Shown here: positions 25,909 to 34,053 of the stretch, piece by piece | Numbering within the stretch: position 1 is the stretch's first letter | Layout: each line of letters opens with the position of its first letter | DNA from: Lachnospiraceae bacterium | Lineage (GTDB): Bacteria > Bacillota > Clostridia > Lachnospirales > Lachnospiraceae | NCBI GenBank assembly: GCA_900759665.1 | Contig: CAAEWE010000042.1 | Location: forward strand, 1 to 64,000 | Length of the DNA: 64,000 nt | Reading direction: 5' to 3' | Notes under the pieces: model-generated | Told to the model about the DNA's origin: nothing | Seen by the model: the letters and a program-made list of their open reading frames with translations, nothing else | The model's database searches: none | Program-made: the position numbers and the translations under genes

Positions 25909-28900
25909 ATGCCAAAATTTAGTGTAAAAAGACCATATGTGATCCTGGTGGCGGTTGTGATGGTGCTGGTGCTTGGTGGTGTCAGCTTCAGTAAAATGAC
26001 AACGGACCTGCTGCCGAATATGAATATGCCATATATGATGGTGATCACTACATATCCGGGAGCATCACCGGAAAAGGTGGAGACGGAGCTTACAGATGTC
26101 ATTGAAAATGGTGTAGGAACCGTAAACGGTGTTAAGGAAGTTACCAGCACATCAAGCGAAAACTACAGCATGGTAGTATTGGAGTTTGAAGATGACACGA
26201 ATATGGACAGTGCTATGGTTAAGGTGACATCGGCAGTCAATCAGCTTGATCTGCCGGACAATGTGGATAATCCTATGGTTATGGAGCTTTCGGCTGATAT
26301 GATGTCTACCATGATGGTCAGTGTGGATTATAAGGGCAAAAAGGGATATGAGCTGACACAATATGTGCAGGACAATATTATTCCGGAACTGGAACGTCAG
26401 GATGGCGTTGCAAGTGTCCAGGCATCCGGCCTGGTAGAGAAGTCCGTAGAGGTAAAGCTTAACCAGGACAAGATTGACGACATCAATGGAAAGATTCTGG
26501 AAAAGACCGACAGCTCCCTCAAGGATGCAAGAAAAAAGATCGACGATGCCCAGAAGAAGCTGGATGATGGCAAGAAAAAGCTGGAGGAGCAGAAGGAAAG
26601 CTTAAGTGAACAGCAGACGGATAAGAGCAATGAACTGGCCAAATTCAGTAAAATGATGGATCAGGCAATGGCGAACAAGGAGGCATATTCTTCTCAGGTA
26701 ACCAGTCTCAAAGCGAGCCAGACTGCATTAAATGCAGAGCTTGCCGCTTATAAGAAAAATAAGATCGAGGCATCCTACGATCAGATCAACGCTTCCTTTG
26801 CGGCAGCCAGAAAGTCTCTGGAGTCCGGGGACGGCTACAAGGTAATCTACGATCAGGTATATCAGCAGGTTCTGATCGCGGCAGTGCAGAATGCCATGGA
26901 TCAGAGCGGTACGAAAACTACCGTTACAGCAGACAACGTGAATCATTTGCTGAGTCAGATGGGGAACGCTGCGGATGAGATCAAAAAAGCGGCTGCCCAG
27001 ACCGCAGAGACAACCACAAAGCAGCAGGCAGAGAAGCAGTTGGAGAGTATTCCGGCAGATGCAAAGGATGCCCTTGATCATCCAGATAAATTAACGGCAA
27101 TGCAGGATATGATGAAACAGCAGGGTCAGGCAGATGCGGCAAAGAATCTGACCAAGAAGAATCTGCAGACCATGTATGACATCGTCAATACAAGAATTCC
27201 ACAGATCAATACAGAGCTTGCTAATCTGAAGATCAAGATCAAGACTGCCGAGGCGGTTTTGGCACAGGTGGAGAAATCCATCAAGAAGGCAGAAGGGAAA
27301 TATGAGCAGGTCGAGGCAGGAAAGATTACGGCAGCAGCGGCATTTGGTGCGGCTAATGCCCAGATCGCCTCTGCCCAGAGTACACTGGATAACAGCAGCA
27401 AGGAGTTAGAGAAGGCGAGAAAGTCTTATGAGAAATCAAGAAAAGAAGCGTTAAAGAAGGCAAATCTGGACCAGCTTCTGACGCAGGATCAGTTATCCAA
27501 TATCCTGACAGCAGAGAACTTCTCTATGCCGGCCGGTTATATCAGCGAGGATGGAACACAGTATCTGATCAAGGTTGGTGACGAGTATAATAATATCAAG
27601 GAGCTGAAAAATACACTTCTGACCAATATGAAGGACATTGGGGATATCCGCCTTTGTGATGTGGCAGATGTCACGGTGATCGACAACTCGGAGGATAATT
27701 ACGCCAAGGTCAACGGAAATGATGCAGTCATCTTAAGTATTTCCAAGTCAAGTACGGCGGGAACCTCGGATGTATCCAAACGGTGTGGACAGAAGATTAA
27801 GGAACTGCAGAAGGAAGATAAAAATCTTCGTATTGTTAATCTGTTGGATCAGGGGGATTACATTAAGATCATTATCAAGTCTGTATTGTCCAATCTGATA
27901 TTTGGAGCACTCCTTGCCGTACTGGTATTGATGCTGTTCCTGAAAGATGTACGTCCTACCGTGGTTGTTGCGTTCAGCATTCCGCTTAGCGTATTGTTTG
28001 CGATCGTACTGATGTATTTTACAAACATTACCATGAATATTATTTCCTTATCCGGTCTGGCATTGGGAGTGGGCATGCTGGTAGATAACTCCATTGTCGT
28101 TATCGAAAATATATACCGGCTCCGCAATAAGGGAGTGCCGGCGGCAAGAGCGGCAGTCATGGGAGCCAATCAGGTGGCGGGAGCGATTTTCTCCTCTACA
28201 CTGACCACGATCTGTGTATTCCTTCCGATCATCTTTACGGACGGACTGACCAGATCCATTATGCAGGATATGTGTCTGACGATCGCATACAGTCTTTCCG
28301 CCAGCCTGGTGGTTGCACTGACGGTTGTGCCAAGTATGAGTGCGACAGTTCTCAAAAAGGAAAATACAAAGAAGCATCGTTTCTTTGATGCCGTATTAAA
28401 TGCCTATGAAAAGGCGGCACGTTTTTCTTTGTCCCATAAAGCAGTAGTACTGGTGGGATCTCTGATACTACTGATATTCTGTGTGATCCAGGTATTCCGT
28501 ATGGGCATCGTTATGATGCCGGATATGGCAAGCGAGCAGATGTCTATCTCGGCAACGATGCCAAAGGAGAATTCTACAAAAGAGGATCACGAGACAGCAG
28601 ATCAGATTCTGGATCTTGTCAGCAAAACGAAAGGGGTAGACACGGTGGGTGGTGTTATGACATCCGGAACATCTATGATGTCAACGGACGACAAGTCCTA
28701 CACCTTTGAGGTTATTCTGGATAAGAAATATGCACGTAAGAATAAGCAGATTGCAGCAGAATTAGAGAATAAGCTGAAAAAGCTTACGCTGGATGACTAC
28801 ACGGTATCGGCATCTAATATGGATATGTCCAGTATGCTGGGTTCCGGTCTGAATATTGAAATATCCGGTAAGGACAACGACAAGCTGCTGGAGATCAGTG

Positions 28901-29982
28901 AAGATATTATGAAGATCGTTTGTAAGCAGAAGGGCTTTAAGGATATTACCAATGAGCAGGAAGAAGGAGATACCGAATATGTCGTCACGGTAGATAAGGA
29001 CGAGGCGATGAAATGCGGACTCACGGTGGCTCAGGTTTATCAGGAGCTGGCATCTGCACTCACCACAGAGAAGGACTCCACGAAGATTACCGTAGAGGAT
29101 CAGCAGTACAATGTAAAGATCGTGGATGAGCGTGATGAGCTGGACACCCAAAATCTGTCCGATTACGAGTTTGAAACAACCAAGATGAATGACAAGGGCA
29201 AGGAAGTTACAAAGACATACAAGCTCAGCAAGTTTGCGAAGATCACAAAGGGAAAGAGTGTAGAGAGTCTTTCCAGAAGAAATCTGGTAAATTATGTATC
29301 TGTGAAAGCGGATGTCGAGGATGGATATAATGTGGCGCTGCTTAGCCGTAAGCTGCAGAAGGAGATTGACAAATACAATCTTCCGTCAGGCTATACCATT
29401 GATATGGGTGGCGAGACGGAGAACACCAATGAGATGGTCAAGAATATGCTTTTGATGATCACGCTTGCCATTGTATTTATTTATCTGATCATGGTAGCGC
29501 AGTTCCAGAGTCTGTTGTCACCGTTTATCGTTATCTTTACGATTCCGCTGGCATTTACCGGTGGTCTGATCGCTTTGCTGATATCCGGACAGGAGCTTTC
29601 CATGATGGCACTTATGGGCTTCCTGGTACTTTCCGGTGTCGTGGTAAACAACGGTATCGTATTTGTGGATTATGTCAATCAGCTTCGTCTTGACGGAGTG
29701 GAAAAGAGAGAGGCTCTGATCGAGACAGGCGTGACCCGTATGCGTCCTATTTTAATGACGGCATTGACGACCATTCTTGCAATGAGTACAATGGTATTTA
29801 GTCACGATACCGGTTCGGATATGAGCCGTGGTATGGCGATCGTTACCATAGGTGGTCTTGCTTATGCAACATTGATGACGTTGTTTGTAGTACCTGCATT
29901 GTATGATATCTTCTATCGTAAGAAGGAAATGAAGCGGGTAGATCTTGGAGATGAGGCGACCTTGCGTGACCGTGACGAGTAA
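25909..29982 (+). CDS. RND-family (AcrB/HAE1-like) exporter with coiled-coil insertion
   Basis: The 1357-residue protein has the ACR_tran architecture. TM1 lies at ~9-28. The porter segment PNMNMPYMMVITTYPGASPE follows, then TM2-6 at ~645-790 with VDNSIVVIENIY (proton-relay Asp), TM7 near 845, the second porter half, and TM8-12 at ~1180-1330. Normal HAE1 pumps have about 1030 residues. The excess is a ~320-residue Lys/Glu/Ala/Gln-rich helical insertion at ~195-520 in the first extracytoplasmic loop, predicted to form long coiled coils. There is no outer-membrane channel in such a cell, so the insertion may act as a wall-spanning extension; that is inference. It is co-transcribed with marR. 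Confidence 0.9.
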   Translation: MPKFSVKRPYVILVAVVMVLVLGGVSFSKMTTDLLPNMNMPYMMVITTYPGASPEKVETELTDVIENGVGTVNGVKEVTSTSSENYSMVVLEFEDDTNMDSAMVKVTSAVNQLDLPDNVDNPMVMELSADMMSTMMVSVDYKGKKGYELTQYVQDNIIPELERQDGVASVQASGLVEKSVEVKLNQDKIDDINGKILEKTDSSLKDARKKIDDAQKKLDDGKKKLEEQKESLSEQQTDKSNELAKFSKMMDQAMANKEAYSSQVTSLKASQTALNAELAAYKKNKIEASYDQINASFAAARKSLESGDGYKVIYDQVYQQVLIAAVQNAMDQSGTKTTVTADNVNHLLSQMGNAADEIKKAAAQTAETTTKQQAEKQLESIPADAKDALDHPDKLTAMQDMMKQQGQADAAKNLTKKNLQTMYDIVNTRIPQINTELANLKIKIKTAEAVLAQVEKSIKKAEGKYEQVEAGKITAAAAFGAANAQIASAQSTLDNSSKELEKARKSYEKSRKEALKKANLDQLLTQDQLSNILTAENFSMPAGYISEDGTQYLIKVGDEYNNIKELKNTLLTNMKDIGDIRLCDVADVTVIDNSEDNYAKVNGNDAVILSISKSSTAGTSDVSKRCGQKIKELQKEDKNLRIVNLLDQGDYIKIIIKSVLSNLIFGALLAVLVLMLFLKDVRPTVVVAFSIPLSVLFAIVLMYFTNITMNIISLSGLALGVGMLVDNSIVVIENIYRLRNKGVPAARAAVMGANQVAGAIFSSTLTTICVFLPIIFTDGLTRSIMQDMCLTIAYSLSASLVVALTVVPSMSATVLKKENTKKHRFFDAVLNAYEKAARFSLSHKAVVLVGSLILLIFCVIQVFRMGIVMMPDMASEQMSISATMPKENSTKEDHETADQILDLVSKTKGVDTVGGVMTSGTSMMSTDDKSYTFEVILDKKYARKNKQIAAELENKLKKLTLDDYTVSASNMDMSSMLGSGLNIEISGKDNDKLLEISEDIMKIVCKQKGFKDITNEQEEGDTEYVVTVDKDEAMKCGLTVAQVYQELASALTTEKDSTKITVEDQQYNVKIVDERDELDTQNLSDYEFETTKMNDKGKEVTKTYKLSKFAKITKGKSVESLSRRNLVNYVSVKADVEDGYNVALLSRKLQKEIDKYNLPSGYTIDMGGETENTNEMVKNMLLMITLAIVFIYLIMVAQFQSLLSPFIVIFTIPLAFTGGLIALLISGQELSMMALMGFLVLSGVVVNNGIVFVDYVNQLRLDGVEKREALIETGVTRMRPILMTALTTILAMSTMVFSHDTGSDMSRGMAIVTIGGLAYATLMTLFVVPALYDIFYRKKEMKRVDLGDEATLRDRDE

Positions 29983-30005
29983 AACGGAATGAAACGGGGG
30001 AGACT

Positions 30006-31424
30006 ATGTCAGAGTATCAGATGACGATGCCTCAGGAGGTTGTCAGGATCATAAATACATTAGAGCAGCATGGCTATGAGGCGTATGCCGTCGGAGGCTG
30101 CGTGCGCGATGCCATGCTGGGCAGAGAGCCGGAGGACTGGGATATTACCACGTCCGCCAAGCCGCTGGAGGTCAAAAAACTGTTCCGCAAAACCATTGAT
30201 ACGGGGCTGCAGCATGGCACCATCACCGTTATGGTAAACGGAGAGGGCTATGAGGTAACCACTTACCGGATCGACGGGGAGTACGAGGATGGACGCCATC
30301 CGAAGGAGGTGGCGTTTACTACCAGTCTCCGGATGGATCTGGAGCGCAGGGACTTTACCATCAATGCCATGGCATACAATGACCGTTCCGGTCTGGTGGA
30401 TGAGTTTGACGGTGTCGGGGATCTCAAACGTGGCGTGATCCGCTGTGTGGGAGATGCCGGTCAGCGTTTTGATGAGGATGCCCTTCGGATGCTCCGGGCA
30501 GTACGTTTTTCCGGACAACTGGGATTTACGATCGAGGATGCGACGTTGCAGGCGATGGAGCAGAGAATACAAAATCTGCAAAAGATCAGTGCGGAGCGGA
30601 TCCGTGTCGAAATGACGAAACTTTTAATTTCTCCGAATCCGGGAAGATTCCGGGTGGCGTATACATCGGGAATGACAGGGGTATTTTTGACGGAGTTTGA
30701 TCGTATGATGACATGTGATCAAAAGAATCATCATCATTGTTATACAGTGGGAGAACACTGTATGCACAGCGTGGAAGTGATGCAGAAGTTTATGGCAGGA
30801 ATGCTTCCGGAGCCGTTGTCTCCTTATGCCGCAGAGCGGATCTCACAGATCTGTGGCAGTCTCAGCAAAAAACAATATACGATGCTTGTGCTTGCCATGC
30901 TTCTTCATGATGTGGCAAAGCCGGAGGTGATGACGGTGGATGAGCAGGGGGAGGGTCATTTCTTTGGCCACCCGGAACAGAGTGCAAAAACTGCCGGCAA
31001 GGTTCTGAAACGTCTGACCTACGATAATGAAACCATAGACACGGTGGTGCGGCTGATCCGTTATCACGATTATCGGATGGAAACCACGATGAAGTCTGTA
31101 CGCAGGGCTGCATCTAAGATTGGCAGAGATATCATGTGGATGGAGTTTGTGGTGCAGTATGCAGATGTGCTGTCCCAAAGCCCGCAGACAATCCCGGAGA
31201 AGTTAGAAAAGCTGGATCAATGTATGGAGAAGTATCAGGAGATCGAAGCCAAAAGCCAGCCTCTTTCGGTGAAGGATCTGGCGGTCAACGGCAGGGATCT
31301 GATCCGGGCGGGAATTGCACCGGGACCGGGACTTGGGCAGAAGCTCTCGCAGCTTTTGGATCTGGTACTGGAGGAGCCGGAGCTAAATACAAGGGAACAG
31401 CTCTTGGAAAGAATCAAAGAGTAA
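30006..31424 (+). CDS. cca: CCA tRNA nucleotidyltransferase with HD domain
   Basis: This enzyme adds or repairs the 3' CCA of tRNAs. The class II nucleotidyltransferase head is at the N-terminus: VGGCVRDAMLGREPEDWDI with the catalytic DxD, then the RRDFTINAMA motif and RFDEDALRMLRAVRF. The C-terminal half carries an HD phosphohydrolase-type domain (LLHDVAKPE, then HPEQSA), present in some bacterial CCA enzymes. At 472 residues it is complete. It starts 23 nt after the exporter with GGGGGAG as ribosome site. The frame stays open for 47 codons after its stop; see the next entry. Confidence 0.95.
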   Translation: MSEYQMTMPQEVVRIINTLEQHGYEAYAVGGCVRDAMLGREPEDWDITTSAKPLEVKKLFRKTIDTGLQHGTITVMVNGEGYEVTTYRIDGEYEDGRHPKEVAFTTSLRMDLERRDFTINAMAYNDRSGLVDEFDGVGDLKRGVIRCVGDAGQRFDEDALRMLRAVRFSGQLGFTIEDATLQAMEQRIQNLQKISAERIRVEMTKLLISPNPGRFRVAYTSGMTGVFLTEFDRMMTCDQKNHHHCYTVGEHCMHSVEVMQKFMAGMLPEPLSPYAAERISQICGSLSKKQYTMLVLAMLLHDVAKPEVMTVDEQGEGHFFGHPEQSAKTAGKVLKRLTYDNETIDTVVRLIRYHDYRMETTMKSVRRAASKIGRDIMWMEFVVQYADVLSQSPQTIPEKLEKLDQCMEKYQEIEAKSQPLSVKDLAVNGRDLIRAGIAPGPGLGQKLSQLLDLVLEEPELNTREQLLERIKE

Positions 31425-31568
31425 AATACAAGGGAAGAGGCTGCCGCAAAAAAATTAAAAAAGGCAGTGGCAGTACTGATGGCGGCACTGATGATGGGAA
31501 GTGCAGTGGAAGACAACATCAGTAAGCAGGTGGCAGAGCTTACCCAGATGGAAAACTACAGTATATAG
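31425..31568 (+). other. in-frame open stretch after cca; possible gene remnant
   Basis: The 363 bases between cca and ktrB hold no complete gene. In frame with cca, after its TAA, 47 codons stay open up to TAG at 31566. They include a lysine-rich then hydrophobic run (KKLKKAVAVLMAALMMGSAV) that looks like a signal peptide or membrane helix. The 13-base sequence AAATACAAGGGAA occurs at 31385 and again at 31424, 39 nt apart, spanning the cca stop. Either this is the remains of a truncated downstream gene or of an extended cca. From 31569 to 31787 I see only the AT-rich promoter region of ktrB. Confidence 0.35.
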
Positions 31569-31667
31569 CTCTGCTTATTTTAGAAAAGTCAACTATTGCG
31601 AGAATGTCTTTTTTAAATTCAAATGTATATTTTGCTATAAGAAATCGACTTCACAAAAGTTAGATCT

Positions 31668-31730
31668 TTATACAATCTTAATACAGAACCAGAGACTCTT
31701 ATACCATCTTTGGAAGCAATTATATATAAT
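31668..31730 (+). promoter_or_regulatory. ktr-kdpDE promoter with phased TTATAC repeats
   Basis: TTATAC at 31668, TAATAC at 31679 and TTATAC at 31699 recur at 11 and 20 nt, close to whole helical turns. A good -10 box TATAAT lies at 31725-31730 with no fitting -35 hexamer at the usual distance. Phased direct repeats ending just upstream of the -35 position are typical of activation by OmpR/KdpE-type response regulators, and such a gene ends this cluster. The link is inference. Confidence 0.5.
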
Positions 31731-31787
31731 AAAAATAGCACAAAGATAGCAGTATTTGGAATTAATAATAAGGAGTGCTGATTATTT

Positions 31788-33125
31788 ATGCCAGAAAAAA
31801 CATATAAGAAAAAACATCTGACATCCTTTCAGTTAATTATTCTGGGGTTTGCAGGAGTGATTCTTTTAGGAACCGTTCTGCTGATGCTTCCATTTTCCAC
31901 TTTGGATAAAGTATCAACTCCATTTCATGAGGCCCTTTTTACAGCCACTTCCGCAGTGTGTGTGACAGGTCTGGTGGTGAAGGATACTGGAAGCTACTGG
32001 TCCATGGCAGGACAGACGATTATTCTTGCACTCATACAAATTGGCGGGCTTGGCGTGGTAACGGTGGCAGCATCTGTCTCCATTCTTTCCGGGAAAAGAA
32101 TATCTCTTATGCAAAGAAGTACTATGCAGGATGCAATATCAGCACCTAAAGTGGGTGGAATTGTCAGACTAACAAGATTTATTTTAAAGGGGACATTTCT
32201 GATGGAAGCTGCCGGGGTACTGTTGTTACTGCCGGCTTTTTTACCTGATTATGGTGGAAAGGGAATCTGGATGTCAGTCTTTCATTCAATCTCTGCTTTT
32301 TGTAATGCCGGGTTTGATATTCTGGGAACGGCTGACAATCCATTTCCTTCCTTGACCGGGTATTCTGGAAATGCCCTTGTAAATGTGGTAATTATGCTGT
32401 TGATCATTGTAGGAGGGATTGGTTTTCTCACTTGGGATGATATTTATACGAATAAATTGAAATTTAAACGTTATCGTATGCAAAGCAAGATTATTCTGAT
32501 GACTACTGCAGGTCTGATCTTGTTTCCTACAGTTTTTTTCTTCGTCTGTGATCTGAAAAATCTATCTGCAGGAAAACGCCTGTTAGCTGCGGTGTTCCAA
32601 TCGGTAACGACAAGGACAGCAGGATTTAATACGATAAATATTTCAAAGATGAGTGAGGCTTCAAAAGCAGTTATGATTCTGTTGATGCTAGTCGGTGGTT
32701 CGCCGGGTTCTACAGCAGGTGGAATGAAAACGACAACATTCACGGTGCTTATTTTAAATGCAATTGCGACATTTCGAAGCCGGGAAAATGTAGGGGCTTT
32801 TGGACGAAGATTGGAATATCATGTAATAAAAAATGCTGCAACGATAGCTATGCTTTATTTTACCCTGTTTTTTTGTGGTGGAATCGCAATCAGCGTATAT
32901 GAAGGTCTTCCACTTTTAGATTGCCTGTATGAAGCTGCTTCAGCTGTAGGTACGGTAGGACTGACACTGGGGATTACACCGGGACTTCACGTTTTTTCAC
33001 AAACTGTGCTGATTATACTAATGTATCTGGGACGTGTGGGCGGTCTGACCTTAATTTATGCGGTGTTTTCCGGAAGAGATAAGGGGAATGCAAAACTGCC
33101 CTTGGAGAAGATTACAGTTGGATGA
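31788..33125 (+). CDS. ktrB: TrkH/KtrB-family potassium uptake channel subunit
   Basis: The 445-residue membrane protein belongs to the TrkH/KtrB superfamily, with four M1-P-M2 repeats. The four filter loops can be read as AVCVTGLV (~residue 62), FCNAGFDI (~170), TTRTAGFNT (~280) and AVGTVGLTLG (~390), each with the conserved glycine. The length fits KtrB rather than the longer TrkH. It moves K+ (perhaps with Na+) and needs a KtrA/TrkA nucleotide-binding ring, encoded 19 nt downstream. Base composition is more AT-rich than in flanking genes, suggesting transfer of the block. Confidence 0.93.
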   Translation: MPEKTYKKKHLTSFQLIILGFAGVILLGTVLLMLPFSTLDKVSTPFHEALFTATSAVCVTGLVVKDTGSYWSMAGQTIILALIQIGGLGVVTVAASVSILSGKRISLMQRSTMQDAISAPKVGGIVRLTRFILKGTFLMEAAGVLLLLPAFLPDYGGKGIWMSVFHSISAFCNAGFDILGTADNPFPSLTGYSGNALVNVVIMLLIIVGGIGFLTWDDIYTNKLKFKRYRMQSKIILMTTAGLILFPTVFFFVCDLKNLSAGKRLLAAVFQSVTTRTAGFNTINISKMSEASKAVMILLMLVGGSPGSTAGGMKTTTFTVLILNAIATFRSRENVGAFGRRLEYHVIKNAATIAMLYFTLFFCGGIAISVYEGLPLLDCLYEAASAVGTVGLTLGITPGLHVFSQTVLIILMYLGRVGGLTLIYAVFSGRDKGNAKLPLEKITVG

Positions 33126-33144
33126 GAAGGAGAAAGATAAAATT

Positions 33145-33792
33145 ATGAAAAATGTATTGCTTATTGGACTTGGAAGATTTGGAAGGCATATTGCTATGCA
33201 GTTAAGCCAGCTGGGACATGAAATTATGGCGGTTGACTGGAATGAAGAAAGGGTGGACGACGTACTGCCGTTTGTGACCAATGCACAAATCGGTGACAGC
33301 ACTAATGCGGAATTTTTACGCTCCCTTGGGATTGGAAACTATGATATCTGTTTTGTGACCATTGGGGGAAGTTTTCAAAATTCCCTTGAAACAACGTCAC
33401 TTCTAAAAGAGTTGGGAGCAAAACTGGTAATCTCCAGGGCTGAACGTGATGTTCAGGAAAAATTTCTTTTACGCAATGGTGCCGACAAAGTGGTTTATCC
33501 CGAAAAACAGGTTGCAAAATGGGCCTCTATCCGTTACACAGATGATCATATCCTTGACTATATGGAGGTGGATGCGTCCCATGCAATCTTTGAGGTAGAA
33601 GTGCCAGAAGGATGGGTTGGAAAGACGGTGGGTGAGCTGGATGTCAGGAAACGTTACAACATTAATATTCTGGCGGTAAAGGATGAAGGGGACTTCAGTA
33701 TTGCGATTTCCCCGGATACATATTTTGCGGCGAATAATAAATTACTGGTGTTAGGAGAATACAGGGCACTTCAGAAATGCTTCCATATATAA
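33145..33792 (+). CDS. ktrA: KtrA/TrkA-family potassium channel regulatory subunit
   Basis: This 215-residue cytoplasmic protein has an RCK_N Rossmann domain (LLIGLGRFGRHIAMQL with GxGxxG, then the acidic end of strand 2 in AVDWNEERVD) and an RCK_C domain (~135-215). It forms an octameric ring under the KtrB dimer and gates it by ATP/ADP or NAD(H) binding. Sequence further upstream is open and overlaps the ktrB end, but the domain starts at the ATG at 33145, preceded by GAGAAGGAGA. Confidence 0.93.
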   Translation: MKNVLLIGLGRFGRHIAMQLSQLGHEIMAVDWNEERVDDVLPFVTNAQIGDSTNAEFLRSLGIGNYDICFVTIGGSFQNSLETTSLLKELGAKLVISRAERDVQEKFLLRNGADKVVYPEKQVAKWASIRYTDDHILDYMEVDASHAIFEVEVPEGWVGKTVGELDVRKRYNINILAVKDEGDFSIAISPDTYFAANNKLLVLGEYRALQKCFHI

Positions 33793-33829
33793 TTAAGTTG
33801 CCAGAGAGACTGATAAAGAGGTGATGGTA

Positions 33830-33940
33830 ATGGGACAGGGAATGCTAGTTGTTGCTGTATTTTGCATGTTTGGGGTTGGCTTTTATATTGCCTATAAAAT
33901 AGATCAGTTTTTGGATATCATCAGGAAACAGAAACTATGA
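33830..33940 (+). CDS. 36-residue membrane protein in the potassium cluster
   Basis: AGAGGTGA precedes an ATG at 33830 that encodes MGQGMLVVAVFCMFGVGFYI, then AYKIDQFLDIIRKQKL. It is one transmembrane helix with a basic cytoplasmic-looking tail. An in-frame ATG at 33824 overlaps the ribosome site and is less likely. It lies 37 nt after ktrA and before the sensor kinase. It recalls in size the KdpF peptide that stabilises KdpFABC, but no similarity can be claimed. A small accessory subunit of KtrB or a link to the kinase are possibilities. Confidence 0.6.
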   Translation: MGQGMLVVAVFCMFGVGFYIAYKIDQFLDIIRKQKL

Positions 33941-34053
33941 TTTTTGATAGACAGGCTGAAGAGGCAGAAAAGATTTTGACCATAACACAGTCGCATGATA
34001 TAATTTCCAAAACAGCAGAAAAAGGGGATAGGCGGGATGAATCAGAAAATTGA
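33937..34053 (+). CDS. possible 38-residue soluble ORF between the small membrane protein and the kinase
   Basis: An ATG overlaps the stop of the 36-residue ORF as ATGA and opens 38 codons (MIFDRQAEEAEKILTITQSH, then a charged tail), ending inside the first codons of the sensor kinase. The two 4-to-17-nt overlaps suggest coupled translation, but there is no separate ribosome site and the ORF is short enough to be chance. It does not restore the missing KdpD sensor domain of the kinase. Confidence 0.25.
   Translation: MIFDRQAEEAEKILTITQSHDIISKTAEKGDRRDESEN

Noticed and set aside
25909..29982. The long exporter as a fusion of two genes or an assembly error
   Set aside because: The reading frame is continuous, both transporter halves are complete and the extra block lies within one loop with consistent base composition.
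31136..31525. 129-codon forward frame overlapping the end of cca
   Set aside because: It lies in another frame of cca for most of its length, is Gly/Ser-rich by frame effect and has no ribosome site.
31569..31787. c-di-AMP (ydaO-type) riboswitch before ktrB
   Set aside because: The region is AT-rich and lacks the conserved GC-rich helices of that class; no such structure could be drawn.
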